NCBI GenBank assembly: GCA_944989445.1 | Contig: CALYLW010000015.1 | Location: 1,664,124-1,728,123, forward strand | Direction: 5' to 3' | Length of the DNA stretch: 64,000 bases | Source: Ampullaceana balthica | Taxonomy: Eukaryota > Mollusca > Gastropoda > Lymnaeidae | Shown: positions 10,580 to 22,339 of the stretch, piece by piece | Position numbering within the stretch: position 1 is the stretch's first letter | Layout: each line of letters begins with the position of its first letter | Translations under genes and position numbers: made by a program | Notes under the pieces: generated by a model | The model's input: the letters and a program-made list of their open reading frames with translations, nothing else | What the model was told of the DNA's origin: nothing | Database searches by the model: none

Positions 10580-10880
10580 CAGCGTGTCACTGTGTCGATG
10601 TGTCACGGTGTCACTGTGTCGATGTGTCACCGTATTATGTGTCTGTGTCACTGTGTCAATGCGACCGCGATTAGGAATCTGATGTGCTGTAGTATCCCAA
10701 GCTCTCACCCTATGTGTTCAAACTGTATGCCCTATGTGTCCAAATGGTATGCCCTATCCGTGGTGGGCGCTCATCTACACTACTTGTTTACCCTGTCACA
10801 TGACAACTCTATCCTCATTTTGATGTTCTCACAATCTTTTGATGTTCTCACAATCATTTTGATGTTCTGACAATCATTGT
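10580..10880. repeat. Short direct repeats: GTGTCACTGTGTCGAT and GATGTTCTCACAATC groups
   Basis: At 10585-10660 GTGTCACTGTGTCGATGTGT recurs irregularly. At 10822-10878 TTTTGATGTTCTCACAATC occurs about three times with an 18-19-bp period. Between them the sequence is unique. Confidence 0.8.
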
Positions 10881-10910
10881 GTACACCTCTCGGATTCAAT
10901 CCCACCTCTC

Positions 10911-11350
10911 TCTCAGCCTGGCGGTGACGACGTCTTTGGGCGGAGCTGTAGGGTCTGACACATGTTGCATGTCACGATGCTGGATGTTGGACGAGGGGTG
11001 GCGCGGCGGGGGCACGTCTTTGTTGTATGCAGCAAACCATGTGGTGTGAGAACAGTACGATATCGCGTTGTCTTGCCATTGTTGTCAGGGGTCGACGGCA
11101 CACCGTGCAAGACACCGCCACTTCGGGGATCAGATCACAGCGGGGTTTGTGTACGGGATCCCCGTGGGTCAGTTCCCAGTCGCCATTCATGTCCCCACCA
11201 CATCTTTGAAGACCGTTTTGGGACTGGTCAGCAGGCGATGGGTCTGTTTGAGCTTTCTGAGGATCCTCTTGATGGACATTGGTCAGGCGGGCTGTGAATG
11301 GCACAACGACTCTAGAAGGAATGAGTTGTTCGGTGAATCGTCGGCCCACT
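10911..11350. other. Unique GC-rich patch, possible exon or transposon remnant, unassigned
   Basis: Higher GC and lower repetitiveness than its surroundings, with open frames on both strands (plus 11068-11352; minus 10972-11349). None gives a protein I recognise, and no single frame is clearly favoured. It could be a decayed mobile-element coding fragment. Confidence 0.3.
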
Positions 11351-11698
11351 AAGACAAGTCCTTGTTGTTGTTGTTTTGTGCACTATTATAAAGCGACGCC
11401 GGTGAAATATGACAAGACCTTGGCTGATTTATTATATGTGTGTGTGTGCACCGCTATCAAGTGACGATTAGGAACTGGACTTTTTCGCGCACAGGCAAAG
11501 AGACCAGTGCGTGGCGTGAGTCGGGATCAATAGAGAGCAGGAACGTGGATGCGGAAAGTCTTGTAGCTGGGCTGAGTCCGCGCTGTGGAGATAGAGAGGA
11601 AAGTTAAGGTGTTGTGTTGAGTAAAACAGTTCAAGACTTGGACTAGGAGATGATGTCTGCTTGTAATTATTTGTTAGATCCAGATTTGACAACAAACA

Positions 11699-11835
11699 TA
11701 CCTGGTGGCTTTTGATACCTGGTGACTTTTGATACCTGGTGGCTTTTGATACCTGGTGGCTTTTGATACCTGGTGGCTTTTGATACCTGTTGGCTTTTGA
11801 TACCTGGTGGCTTTTGATACCTGGTGGGTTTTGAT
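11699..11835. repeat. 17-bp minisatellite, 8 copies
   Basis: Unit ACCTGGTGGCTTTTGAT with single-base variants (TGACTTT, TGTTGGC, TGGGTTT). Confidence 0.95.
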
Positions 11836-11892
11836 TCTATCTATGGCCTAATGTGCGGAAACTTACACAGCTGTGCGAGGTGTGAAATAAGT

Positions 11893-11955
11893 CACCCAAT
11901 CAAATAGACCACCCAATCAAATAGACCACCCAATCAAATAGACCACCCAATCACA
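11893..11955. repeat. 17-bp minisatellite, about 4 copies
   Basis: Unit ACCCAATCAAATAGACC; contains a CCAAT-box-like CCAATCA in each copy. The last copy diverges to CCAATCACACG. Confidence 0.93.
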
Positions 11956-12169
11956 CGAGAGAACGGTGTTGTTCAAATGAATGCACATCGGGTATTCTTT
12001 CTCAGGATTGGCAGGGGGGGGGGTAATTAAATTGATTGTGACTGTGAAACCGTGGTCTAAAATGCGCCTTAAAAAAATATCGATATGACGCCCCCAGTAG
12101 GTAACAACCAGGGGTTGCTTCCCGGCACACAAAACATTAGTGACCGTAGGGCGTCATCATTAGCAGACA

Positions 12170-12520
12170 GACTTACTCTACATGTCGGGTACCTTGTTCT
12201 AGACAGACTTCACATGCCGGGTACCTTGTTCTAGACAGACTTACTCTACATGCCGGGTACCTTGTTCTAGACAGACTTACTCTACATGCCGGGTACCTTG
12301 TTCTAGACTACTCTACATGCCGGGTACCTTGCTCTAGACAGACTTACTCTACATGCCGGGTACCTTGTTCTAGACAGACTTCACATGCCGGGTACCTTGT
12401 TCTAGATAGACTTCACATGCCGGGTACCTTGTTCTAGATAGACTTCACATGCCGGTACCTTGTTCTAGATAGACTTCACATGCCGGGTACCTTGTTCTAG
12501 ACCGACTTCACATGCCGGGT
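12170..12520. repeat. ~29-36-bp minisatellite, about 11 copies with two length classes
   Basis: Core ACATGCCGGGTACCTTGTTC followed by TAGACAGACT. Copies are either long (with TACTC before TACATGCC) or short (TTCACATGCC), and the two classes are interspersed, indicating unequal exchange plus deletion. Confidence 0.94.
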
Positions 12521-12569
12521 TCTTTGTTATTTTAAAAAACAACAACTGCATCACATTTATATTACTTTA

Positions 12570-12880
12570 ATATTAGCTGTAAGGAGAAGGATGCACCTTT
12601 ATATTGGCTGTAAGGAGAAGGATGCACCTTTATATTAGCTGTAAGGAGAAGGATGCACCTTTATATTGGCTGTAAGGAGAAGGATGCACCTTTATATTGA
12701 CTGTAAGGAGAAGGATGCACCTTTATATTGACTGTAAGGAGAAGGATGCACCTTTATATTGGCTGTAAGGTGAAGGTCGAACCTTTATATTGGCTCTAAG
12801 GTGAAGGTCGAACCTTTATATTGGCTGTAAGGTGAAGGTCGAACCTTTATATTGGCTGTAAGGTGAAGGTCGAACCTTTG
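12570..12880. repeat. 31-bp minisatellite, 10 copies, two subtypes
   Basis: The left copies contain TGTAAGGAGAAGGATGCACC and the right four contain TAAGGTGAAGGTCGAACC; the switch occurs once, near 12770. This is a diverged-subfamily boundary inside one array. Confidence 0.94.
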
Positions 12881-12889
12881 ATTAATACA

Positions 12890-14370
12890 CGAAAATCATT
12901 GAGAATTTTTAATCATCTAAATTCTACAGTTTGAAAAATGAAAAGACCCATTTCTTTTATTATATGGCCATATGTATATGAGAATGATGTCTTTCTTGTA
13001 AATCCACATAAAATATAGACTGGCTTCTTGGTGTGACCTCACTGTCGACATTCACAGAAAATTGTGGAGCATCTAAATAGGCTGCCATCATATTGTCCCT
13101 TGGGGTTAAGTAAAAGATAAATCCGTTCCTCTTTTTGCCCTCGCGACAGATTGCAATGGGAGGCAATCAGTAGCCTCCCAACTCCTTGACCACTGGCCAT
13201 TGTCATACCATCGCGCTTCCATTCCTTCCCTTCTTTCGACTCCCTACGACACTACGGATGCAAAAATGAACGATGAGATTTTGTTGTTGGTTTATGGGGG
13301 GGGGGAGGAGGAGAAGGACAGAGAGAGGCGGGGAGGAATACAGAAAGACATGATTCGCCGGGTATGGAGGTATTAGAGTCGTGTGACCTCTGACCTATTG
13401 AAAAGTGTTCGAGTTTCAATCAAGATTCCGTCACCGCTCCGAGCTGAAGAGAGCTATCTCGGGGCATTGATATTCAGAGGCTAGATCTCTTTCGTCCCGA
13501 GAGCTTGATGTCTACGTGTTGATTGGCTTTCGTGACATACCGTGGCCTGACCCGCGACATATGAGTGATGTCACGTGAACTGTGGGGTGGGCAGGGCTTG
13601 GCCTCGCCGGAATAAATGACGTGGTGGAGTCTTTAAGGGCTAAACAGTGCGACCAGGTCTCCAGATTCACTGATTCGTGTCGGGCACAGAACCGATAGGG
13701 CCCTAATAACATCTGCACAAGATTCGTTGAGTCTTATCGGACATTCAGGTAGGGTGGAAATATTACAGGACTCATGTAATGATTACAGGGATAATGTAAT
13801 TAAAAGGTACTCGGTTTGGTGTATAGGTAGTAAATGGATAACATGTAAACAGGGTACGGGTCAGCCTCACAGGACGTAACAAAACAGCGAACGTTTCGTG
13901 TATAGTGTTTAGGTAGGTAGCCTTGATACATGTTTTTAAGTTCAGCCGAAGTCCAGCAAGAACACAATTCTGGATGTGTCCAGCAAGAATACATCTGCGT
14001 TATAAAAGGAACCATTAACAACACCCGACCCCATTTCTTGTGTGTTTTTTCTACTATGTTTGGAGGGGTGAGGTAGGTGGTATTAACAAGGGAATGTAAT
14101 CATTTAGTTCTAGGACGTAATAGCGCTAGGTTCTTCCAGGCTCAGGAACGACCAAGTAATGGAGTAATTATTTAGTACCGGGACGAAGATGCGACGGTGG
14201 TGTGTGTGTGTCTGTGAATGTGTGTGTGTCTGTGCGTGTGACCCGAGGGGGCCTTATCTGACAGGGGCGTTCTAGTCGGGTAGGGGCACTACTTAAAATA
14301 AAAAATGATGACAGCTGAGGAAGGCATTAGGTGAGCGGAGGAATAATATCAGAGGCGGAACAACGAGATG
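12890..14370. other. Unique sequence, no gene recognised
   Basis: Mixed-composition DNA with a few short open frames (12960-13166, 13512-13718, 13800-14024, all minus) that show no domain, start context or splice signals I trust. A short TG-rich microsatellite sits at 14195-14240. Confidence 0.5.
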
Positions 14371-14372
14371 AA

Positions 14373-14603
14373 TGTCATGCGGTGGCTGTTATATTGATGG
14401 TGATGTCATGTGGTAGCTGTGATATTGATGGTGATGTCATGTGGTAGCTGTGAGATTGATGGTGAAGTCATGTGGTAGCTGTGATATTGATAGTGATGAC
14501 ATGTGGTAGCTGTGATATTGATAGTGATGACATGTGGTAGCTGTGATATTGATAGTGATGTTATGTGGTAGCTATGAGATTGATGGTGAAGTCATGTGGT
14601 GGA
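14373..14603. repeat. 30-31-bp minisatellite, about 8 copies
   Basis: Unit GATGTCATGTGGTAGCTGTG plus ATATTGATGGT. Sub-variants GATGACATG and GAAGTCATG alternate. Confidence 0.94.
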
Positions 14604-14604
14604 C

Positions 14605-15085
14605 CCCTCTTCTCCTGTTCTCTTCTTTAAAAAATGCCATCGATTGCACTGTTACCACAAGCTCCGCCTATTTAAACTTGCCTCTATCACCCGCCCACCA
14701 TTTCGATTTGATATTAACGATCCGCATAGCAGGGAAATGAAGATTTAATAAGTTGTGACAGAATTATCTGAAACTGCGATAGGATGTGTGTGTGTGTGTG
14801 TGTTTTTAAGTTTGAGACTGGGGACGTGGGGAATTGGCTATGTCCTGAGGACAGCGTAAAGTCCTAACGTAACCTGTATCACTAGAAGGGGATATGGGCG
14901 TAGTCTAAGCTAAGATGTCCAGTTGCCTGTAAATTCTATGTAGCGTTTCACACAAGGCAGTCGTCATCCTATGAGGATTTCAGTAACCCAAGTCCCTTCC
15001 TGGCAATTATGCCAATCCGTGTACACCCAATGCTTTCTTTATTGCTTTCTATATTTCCCTTTTTAAACATTGAAATGTTAGCATC
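14605..15085. other. Unique sequence
   Basis: No gene recognised; a (TG)8 microsatellite lies at 14785-14802. Confidence 0.5.
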
Positions 15086-15089
15086 TCGT

Positions 15090-15165
15090 AGATACCCACA
15101 TGACTGCCAATACCCACATGACTGTCAATACCCACATGACTGTCAATACCCACATGACTGCCAAG
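15090..15165. repeat. 18-bp minisatellite, 4 copies
   Basis: Unit TACCCACATGACTGCCAA / TACCCACATGACTGTCAA. Confidence 0.94.
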
Positions 15166-15552
15166 TCATGATGACAGTCCTATCCCGCTTTGTCACATGT
15201 CATTATATCAGCCCCACAGCACTTAGTCAAAATCATGATTGCAGTCCTACCCTACTTTGTTACAATTCCTGTAAAATCGCGTCACCTGCGCTGAATTGCT
15301 CAAATAAATAGTTGTGGTGCATTCATTCCCAAGCGTTGTTTGGCTTTTTCTTTTTTAAATCTCGACCACATTTATTCACCAAACCATTTGACCTTTGCTG
15401 TGATGTGATTGAGTGTGCGAGGAATGCACGGCTGTAATTGTTAATTTGCTACCGTGAAAAGTAAACGCAACAACGAATTATGGCTGGACTATCTGACTAG
15501 TGCAGCCCTAATATGGGCCGTATGTACAACATGGGATCACATAACCGCGTAG

Positions 15553-16861
15553 CAGGGTTGTTAATATTGCAATATTGTATTGGTATTGGTAGTATTGCCA
15601 ATACTTTTTTAAGTATTGGGACGATATTGCAATACTTCTTGAAATTTGATATTGGTATTGCCAATAATTATTTTTGATATTGGTATTGATTTTTAACCAA
15701 TACTAAAAGCAATATTCAATAAATTCTCTACAACATTGGTTGTGAATAAAGCTGAATATAATAAATTTTTCTTTTCTGTCGCCATCTTGCGAGTGACATT
15801 GCCAAACAATTTTTGAATGAGACTGATCAATGAAATGAATGATAATAGAAATCAAATCATATATGATATCTTTGGCAATGAGCATTGACCAGTGACTTAC
15901 CAAGGCTCGATTAAGGCTTAGGCCCTTTAGGCACCGTGCCTAGGGCCTACAAACAAAAATAAGGCCAAACAAAGAAAAAATATGTTTTTTAAATTTATAT
16001 AATATTTAATTTGTTGTAATCAGAATTATTTTTAGTAGCGTGAATGCGTCGTTCTATTTCGTTCATAACGTTTCAATGATTGCGCATATTATGGACTGAT
16101 AGGTAATACTTTCAAGATCTTGATGCCATTTTTTTCTTTGGTCAATATTTTCTTTCCGATTTCCTTTTACAGAATTTCTTGCTTGAAAGTGAGTCAAATT
16201 AATGTTTTGTTTCATCCAATGCCAATGTAGACATATTTTAGATATAACTCATGAATTTAAATTTTAAACTAAAATTTAATTATTAATAACGGTAAAACTG
16301 CATTATCTGCCGATGTTAATATCCACTGCAATCCACTGACTCGGTCTGACTGTATTTACTATAGTATGTTTAACCGTTTATGTATCATTTGCTTTTCTAT
16401 GACAGTCATTTGCTTCATTCATCCATTCATTCATCCATCCATCCATTAATTCATTCACCATATATGTACAGTATACATATTAAAAATCTTGTTGCTTTAG
16501 GACGTTAAGGTATGCCGACTTATTTAATATGTTGGCAAAGACTTTTGAATGCTTTGAGGAAAACTGATGAAGCGTTAACTATTGAACAAAATTTGGTTAA
16601 AAATACATTGTCTAAATTAGCCAAAAATGTTGTTATCGTTTATCGATGTAAGTGATATAGAGCGATGAATTACGTATTTGCGTTTTATTCGTCGAATGAC
16701 CCAAATATTGGTATTGGTAAGGCAATAATAAATAAATATTGGTATTGGTATTGCAATACTGGTTTTAAAATTGTATTGGTATTGGTATTGCCAATAGATT
16801 TTACAGGCAGTATTGGTATTGGTATTGCCAATAATTTTTTTTAGTATTGTTAACAACCCTG
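15553..16861. mobile_element. hAT-type non-autonomous DNA transposon (1309 bp) with 8-bp target duplication
   Basis: The left end is CAGGGTTGTTAA and the right end is its exact inverse, TTAACAACCCTG. The element is flanked by the identical 8-mer CCGCGTAG at 15545-15552 and 16862-16869. CAGGG termini plus an 8-bp duplication are diagnostic of the hAT superfamily. Both subterminal regions are packed with TATTGGTATTGG-type direct repeats, as hAT transposases often require. The interior is AT-rich and encodes no transposase that I recognise; it includes an imperfect hairpin at 15920-15949 (AGGCCC / GGGCCT arms). The intact 8-bp duplication and perfect 12-bp ends suggest fairly recent mobilisation by a transposase elsewhere. 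Confidence 0.93.
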
Positions 16862-16976
16862 CCGCGTAGAAACAATGCAAACCTATGACATGACATATTT
16901 TGCTATGACATAAAAAATGTCGTGTTCATCCCGAGCCATGTCATGTTTTCAGATACAACTGATTTTTACGAGCATT

Positions 16977-17158
16977 ACAGCCTTCCACGAGCATAACAGA
17001 CTTTGATAACCATAACAGACTTGACAACTATAACAGACTTGACAACCATAACATACTTTGACAACCATAACAGACTTGGAAAACCACAACAGACTTTCAC
17101 GACCGTAACAGACTTTCACGACCGTAACAGACTTTCACGACCGTAACAGACTTTCACT
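16977..17158. repeat. ~18-bp minisatellite, about 10 copies
   Basis: Unit CATAACAGACTTTGACAAC, changing at 17095 to CGTAACAGACTTTCACGAC for the last three copies. Confidence 0.92.
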
Positions 17159-17311
17159 GTTGATCGCAGGTTCTTATACCCAACGCGCTTTATGGCGATG
17201 ACTGCTTGATGAGTCGCGCCTGTGATATAATGAACCGTGTCCTAAGAGTCTAGAATACTCTAGAACTCGACCCAAAAGAGAATGAATATTCAATATACCC
17301 AGTGCACATTA

Positions 17312-17757
17312 ACATGACACATGTCCGACTAGGTTTGTATAGACGGGAACAATGTCCGACTAGGGTTGTATAGACGGGAACAATGTCCGAATAGGGTTGT
17401 ATAGACGGGAACATGGTCCGACTAGGGTTGTATAGACGGGAACATGGTCCGACTAGGGTTGTATAGACGGGAACATGGTCCGACTAGGGTTGTATAGACG
17501 GGAACATGGTCCGACGAGGGTTGTATAGACGGGAACATGGTCCGACTAGGGTTGTATAGACGGGAACATGGTCCGACTAGGGTTGCATAGACGGGAACAT
17601 GGTCCGACTAGGGTTGTATAGACGGGAACATGGTCCGACGAGGGTTGTATAGACGGGAACCATGTCCGACTAGGGTTGTATAGACGGGAACATGGTCCGA
17701 CTAGGGTTGTATAGACGGGAACAATGTCCGACTAGGGTTGTATAGACGGGAACATGG
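17312..17757. repeat. 31-bp minisatellite, 14 copies
   Basis: Unit GTCCGACTAGGGTTGTATAG plus ACGGGAACATG. AGACGGG recurs at 17341, 17372 and onward with an exact 31-bp spacing. Variants are ACAATG/ACATGG and GACTAG/GACGAG. Confidence 0.96.
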
Positions 17758-18017
17758 CAACCAATTTGCTAAATCCCGAGTTGGTAATTGAACATTTGAA
17801 CAGAGTTAAATCTCAACCATGCCTTCATATGTTGTATGTAAACAAAACTTTGATTGTTTGAAATTAATGAACAATTTCTTGTTAACTTTTCTCTTTAGCT
17901 TAAAAATCTATTTACCTAACAATTAGAAACAGATTTTGTTTGTGTGCGTGTGCGTCTTCCTTTGTTCCAACTTCCCGTACAGGTAAGGGGCGGTCCTCTC
18001 ATTGACATGTGAAGGTG

Positions 18018-18606
18018 ATACAATGTCTGGTGTCTGTCGGGGGTAATGGCGCGATGGGACAATGTCTGGTGTCTGTTAGGGGTAATGGCGGGACGGGACA
18101 ATGTCTGGTGTCTGTCGGGGGTAATGGCGGGACGGAACAATGTCTGGTGTCTGTCGGGGGTAATGGCGGGACGGGACAATGTCTAGTGTCTTTCGGGGGT
18201 AATCGCGGGACGGGACAATGTTTGGTGTCTGTCGGGGGTAATGGCGGGACGGGACAATGTCTCGTGTCTGTTAGGGGTAATTGCGGGACGGGACAATGTC
18301 TGGTGTCTGTCGGGGGTAATGGTGGGACGGGACAATGTCTGGTGTCTGTCGGGGGTAATGGCGGGACGGGACAATGTCTCGTGTCTGTTAGGGGTAATTG
18401 CGGGACGGGACAATGTCTGGTGTCTGTCGGGGGTAATGGTGGGACGGGACAATGTCTGGTGTCTGTCGGGGGTAATGGAGGGACGGGACAATGTCTGGTG
18501 TCTGTCGGGGGTAATGGTGGGACGGGACAATGTCTGGTGTCTGTCGGGGGTAATGGCGGGACGGGACAATGTCTGGTGTCTTTCGGGGGTAATGGCGGGA
18601 CGGGGC
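18018..18606. repeat. 39-bp minisatellite, 15 copies
   Basis: Unit CAATGTCTGGTGTCTGTCGG plus GGGTAATGGCGGGACGGGA. Thirty-nine bp equals 13 codons, so a GGNGGTGQCLVSV frame stays open on plus and PVPPLPPTDTRHC-type frames on minus; the plus frame continues to 18773. No domain, signal peptide or splice context supports a protein. The variant combinations at 18259-18300 and 18376-18420 are identical, indicating a block duplication of three units (117 bp). Confidence 0.95.
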
Positions 18607-18920
18607 GTGTGATGGCCCAACATTTGGAAGCTGTGAGACGGAAAGTAAGCATGTCGCTCTTCACGGGTTTCCTTTGTCATCCGCCCGAGACTTGGCTGAG
18701 ACAGAGAACCAACAACTCACTCCGTATCATACGTTACTGGGAACAACTCATTCTTTACTATGACCTCAACTAAAAGTTAAGCAAGGATTGAACAATGTCC
18801 ACAAGAAATAATCATTTTGGATTGCAACTTGCGGCAAAAAATGTGAACATTTGATGGTTAAAAAATAAAACAATTTTAAATTAAAAATACTGTTTTAAAT
18901 TTACTTATTGTTCTTAATAA

Positions 18921-18953
<33 letters not shown>
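18921..18953. repeat. (ATT)n microsatellite
   Basis: About 11 uninterrupted ATT units. Confidence 0.97.
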
Positions 18954-18955
<2 letters not shown>

Positions 18956-18959
18956 TAGA

Positions 18960-20635
18960 AAATGTTTAAAATTGTATTCGCCTTTCTAGTGTCATTTTGT
19001 CTCTCCCTTGAAAATTCTTTCTTTAAAAAGAAGTAATCTTGTGTAACTTTCTTAATACCGTAAATGGTGTTTGTGGAAGTTCTTGCCCGCTTTGCACTTG
19101 CGCACCAATCGTCAACAGTGCGCAACGTTTCTCCAGACCGCGGCTGATTAACGCGCACGTCAGGATTACGTCAGCTCGTGTGTGTGGTGAGCTCACTCTT
19201 GTTACATCAGAACTGCACTGAGCGCTGCGCGAGGGTGACCTTTAGGATGGAGTGGCCACCGTCTGGTGGGTTGTCTGGTTGGACACTGAGAGAAATGAGT
19301 CCATGACAACCCAAGCTTCACCAAAATGCGGTGAACTATTTTGTTTTTTTCTTCTTTCTATTTCGTTTCAAGTAATGGTGATACTTAAAAGGCAATGTGA
19401 TTATTTTACTCAAGTCCGGTAATTTTACACAATGGCAATAATAAGGAGGGAAAAAGTACAAGTTGTGTCCCTTTTATCTCATACTCATACTTATATCTTG
19501 ACTTCACTTTTGCCGTACGGATTTAGAACCGAAAATACCTTAACAATTTGAACAACCTGTTAATTTGTTGCCAGCTTAGCAAGTTCACCTTTCTGGTAAA
19601 CTTGTTGATTTAATCTCCGTCCTTTCACAACATTTTCTATGTTCAGGACGTTGGTTTGTTAATAAAACTTAACTTTCCTTGCCGTCACGGTTACCGCCCG
19701 TATTTCCGTTCGCTGGATTACTGTACCTCGGGTGATTTAAGCTCCTTAGCTCCTCTGAAATCACTCCACCGCCCCGCTCCCTCCCCGTTCTGTATCTGGT
19801 GCCGGCTGTTGTTACAACGCCAGGCCTTTGTTTCGCCTCACCGTCAACAAAGGCCCTAACCCTCGCGCCCTGCCCGGCCCTTGTTTACCATCAAAGATCT
19901 CGTAATGACTGGCCCGAGTGTTTTTGTGAACCGCCAGACGGTGCAAACTCTCCGTTTTCCAACTTTCCCGTGTGATATGCACAACACGGCATTCTGGTCA
20001 TATCATTCATCTGCACCGTGGTCTCAAACTATATTCGACACGACCTTTCATCAGCTTATCTTATTGTTTGGTTACACAAATTCTGTCCAAAAGGAACCAA
20101 AAAAATATAGTAGTACTTTTGAATGTATCTGTTGTTTTGTTTTTTATGTTCGCAAGGGTTCAGGATTCCATACGACTCCACGCGCCCCCGTTTCGACGCC
20201 GACAGCGTGGGGACCACTGTTGCTCTGTGTTTACTTGCCAATGTTTATAAACACGTTTTTCCCCCCCAGTCTGTCATTTCCTCCCGCGTCATTGACAAGT
20301 GAGACAACATCCCAGGATTCCACGGGGTGTTGCTTCCCTTACTTTGTCACGTTTCAATGGACTGGGAATAGAAACACGCCGGCACTTCCGGGCGGCGGGA
20401 GGTAAATATCTGGGGCGGCCCAGGGAACATAGATTGGCCTCCTGGCGCAAACATCTGTGTCGATCTGAGAAAACACAAATCAAACCTGTCGTTGTCACGT
20501 GACTGTGGTTCTGATTATTTTCTTTTAAACAGAAGTGTTTTTTTTTAAATTATTTTATTCTAAGTGGGGGCAGGGGGGGGAGGAGCTGGTGGGACTCTTT
20601 TCTTATAGGCTCAGATAGGGAGGGAGTTGCATTAG
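18960..20635. other. Unique sequence, no gene recognised
   Basis: About 1.6 kb without tandem arrays, one of the longer unique stretches. Several plus-strand open frames (19656-19859, 19881-20405) lack recognisable domains. Confidence 0.45.
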
Positions 20636-20818
20636 CGGTGACATGTGACCACTGACACGTGACCACTGACATGTGACCACTGACATGTGACCACTGACAC
20701 GTGACCACTGACACGTGACCACTGACATGTGACCACTGACATGTGACCAATGACATGTGACCACTGACACGTGACCACTGACATGTGACCACTGACATGT
20801 AATCACTGACGTGTCACC
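20636..20818. repeat. 14-bp minisatellite, 13 copies
   Basis: Unit GTGACCACTGACAT alternating with GTGACCACTGACAC; the second form creates the E-box CACGTG at each junction. Confidence 0.96.
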
Positions 20819-21167
20819 ATAAGAGCACAGACTCAGCACTTTGATCGCTAAACTTAATTCAGGAATCCAAACACGTCTCCCAGCCCTTCCATCCCATTAA
20901 CCATTAGCCAAATATTTCTTAGAGTTTTCTGTAAGCCTGTAAGCAGTTAGAGAAGATTTCTTCATTTACTTTAGTCACTCCCCTCCTCCCAACAGCTCGC
21001 CTGAGAGAGTGAGGGGGTAGTAAGATCTGTGACGTATGCGAGACCATCTCCCACCCCACCCCTGCCTGCCCCAATAATCTCCCCTCGCCTGAGTCGCTTT
21101 GGAGTTTAATCTACGCACAGATTAGCCTCGCACTCAGATGACTCGAGGATCTTAAGAGTCTGAGTTA

Positions 21168-21462
21168 TTGTACACAGTGGAGATGTACACAGCGGAGATG
21201 TACACAGTGGAGATGTATACAGTGGAGATAGATGTACACAGTGGAGATAGATGTACACAGTGGAGATAGATGTACACAGTGTAGATGTACACAGTGGAGA
21301 TGTACACAGTGGAGATGTATACAGTGGAGATAGATGTACATAGTGGAGATGTATACAGTGGAGATAGATGTACACAGTGGAGATATATACAGTGGAGATA
21401 GTTGTACACAGCGGAGATGCACACAGTGGATATGTACACAGTGGGGATGTACACATTTAGCT
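21168..21462. repeat. 15/19-bp minisatellite, about 18 copies
   Basis: Unit TGTACACAGTGGAGA with an optional TAGA insertion that makes 19-bp copies. TGTACA is palindromic. Confidence 0.95.
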
Positions 21463-21574
21463 GTACACATCGGACATGCGTCTCTATCATTCAGTTTCCT
21501 GTTCATTGAAAGACATTTCAACAGTTGTTTTTTTTTGGCTTTTGAAAATTTGCCGACTTTTTATTGCCAATACA

Positions 21575-21745
21575 AGAAACTTGTAGTTGTAGAACTTTGT
21601 CACTTCGTTTGGTATCCCATAAATAGGGGATAATTCGAGGATCATTGAAAGATTACAAGAAACTTGTAGTTGTAGAACTTTGTCACTTCGTTTGTTATCC
21701 CATAAATAGGGGATAATTCGAGGATCATTGAAAGATTACAAGAAA
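21575..21745. repeat. ~83-bp tandem duplication
   Basis: AACTTGTAGTTGTAGAACTT starts at 21578 and again at 21661 and both copies end in ATTGAAAGATTACAAGAAA. One difference is seen (TTTGGTATC versus TTTGTTATC). Confidence 0.95.
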
Positions 21746-21820
21746 GTTTTTTTTAAAATAATAATAACAGCACGAATGTTTCCTCTTTAGCTTCTATAAT
21801 ATTTACATTGAATTCGATTA

Positions 21821-22161
21821 CCGTATTTATTCGTGTATAGCGCGCACAATTTTATCCAGGAACTACCAAAAGGGTAGATGCGCGATAAACACGGAGGTCT
21901 TACACAGACTCCATAAATAATTCAAATTTGAAGATGAAATTTTGGTCCGCCATGTCTGTTTACATCCGAGACCAAACCCTCTTGAAAGCGGAGCACTGAT
22001 TGGTCAGTTTTGTTGTAAAAGCCGAATGTGAACGCAGGGGAGAGACGGGAGAGACACCTTGCAGCAGTCACACTTGTGTTTACCATTGCTTGTTTTAGAC
22101 AATTTTATACCAATTTTCAACCCAAAAATTTAGGGTGCGCGTTTTACACGACTTAATACGG
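21821..22161. mobile_element. TA-flanked MITE, 341 bp
   Basis: The left end CCGTATTTATTCGTGTATAG and the inverse right end CCGTATTAAGTCGTGTAAAA form imperfect terminal inverted repeats, each continuing into a C-G-C-G-C-A-C stretch. Both ends abut TA (21819-21820, 22162-22163), consistent with a TA target duplication as in the Tc1/mariner group. The interior has no coding capacity. A superfamily call beyond TA-type is not secure. Confidence 0.75.
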
Positions 22162-22210
22162 TATTTTTAAGTTTAGAAAGGTATCGATCTTTTCAACTCT
22201 AACTAATTTT

Positions 22211-22335
22211 TTGAGCGTGATTACACTGAATGTTTTGAGCGTGATTACACTGAATGTTTTGAGCGTGATTACACTGAATGTTTTGAGCGTAATTACACTG
22301 AATGTTTTGAGCGTGATTACACTGAATGTTTTGAA
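22211..22335. repeat. 24-bp minisatellite, 5 copies
   Basis: Unit GAGCGTGATTACACTGAATG plus TTTT; one copy reads GCGTAATT. Confidence 0.96.
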
Positions 22336-22339
22336 GATA

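Noticed and set aside
18009..18773. 254-residue Gly/Cys repeat ORF with a non-repeat C-terminal tail
   Set aside because: The tail of about 55 residues has no recognisable domain and the repeat is an ordinary 39-bp minisatellite; transcript evidence would be needed.
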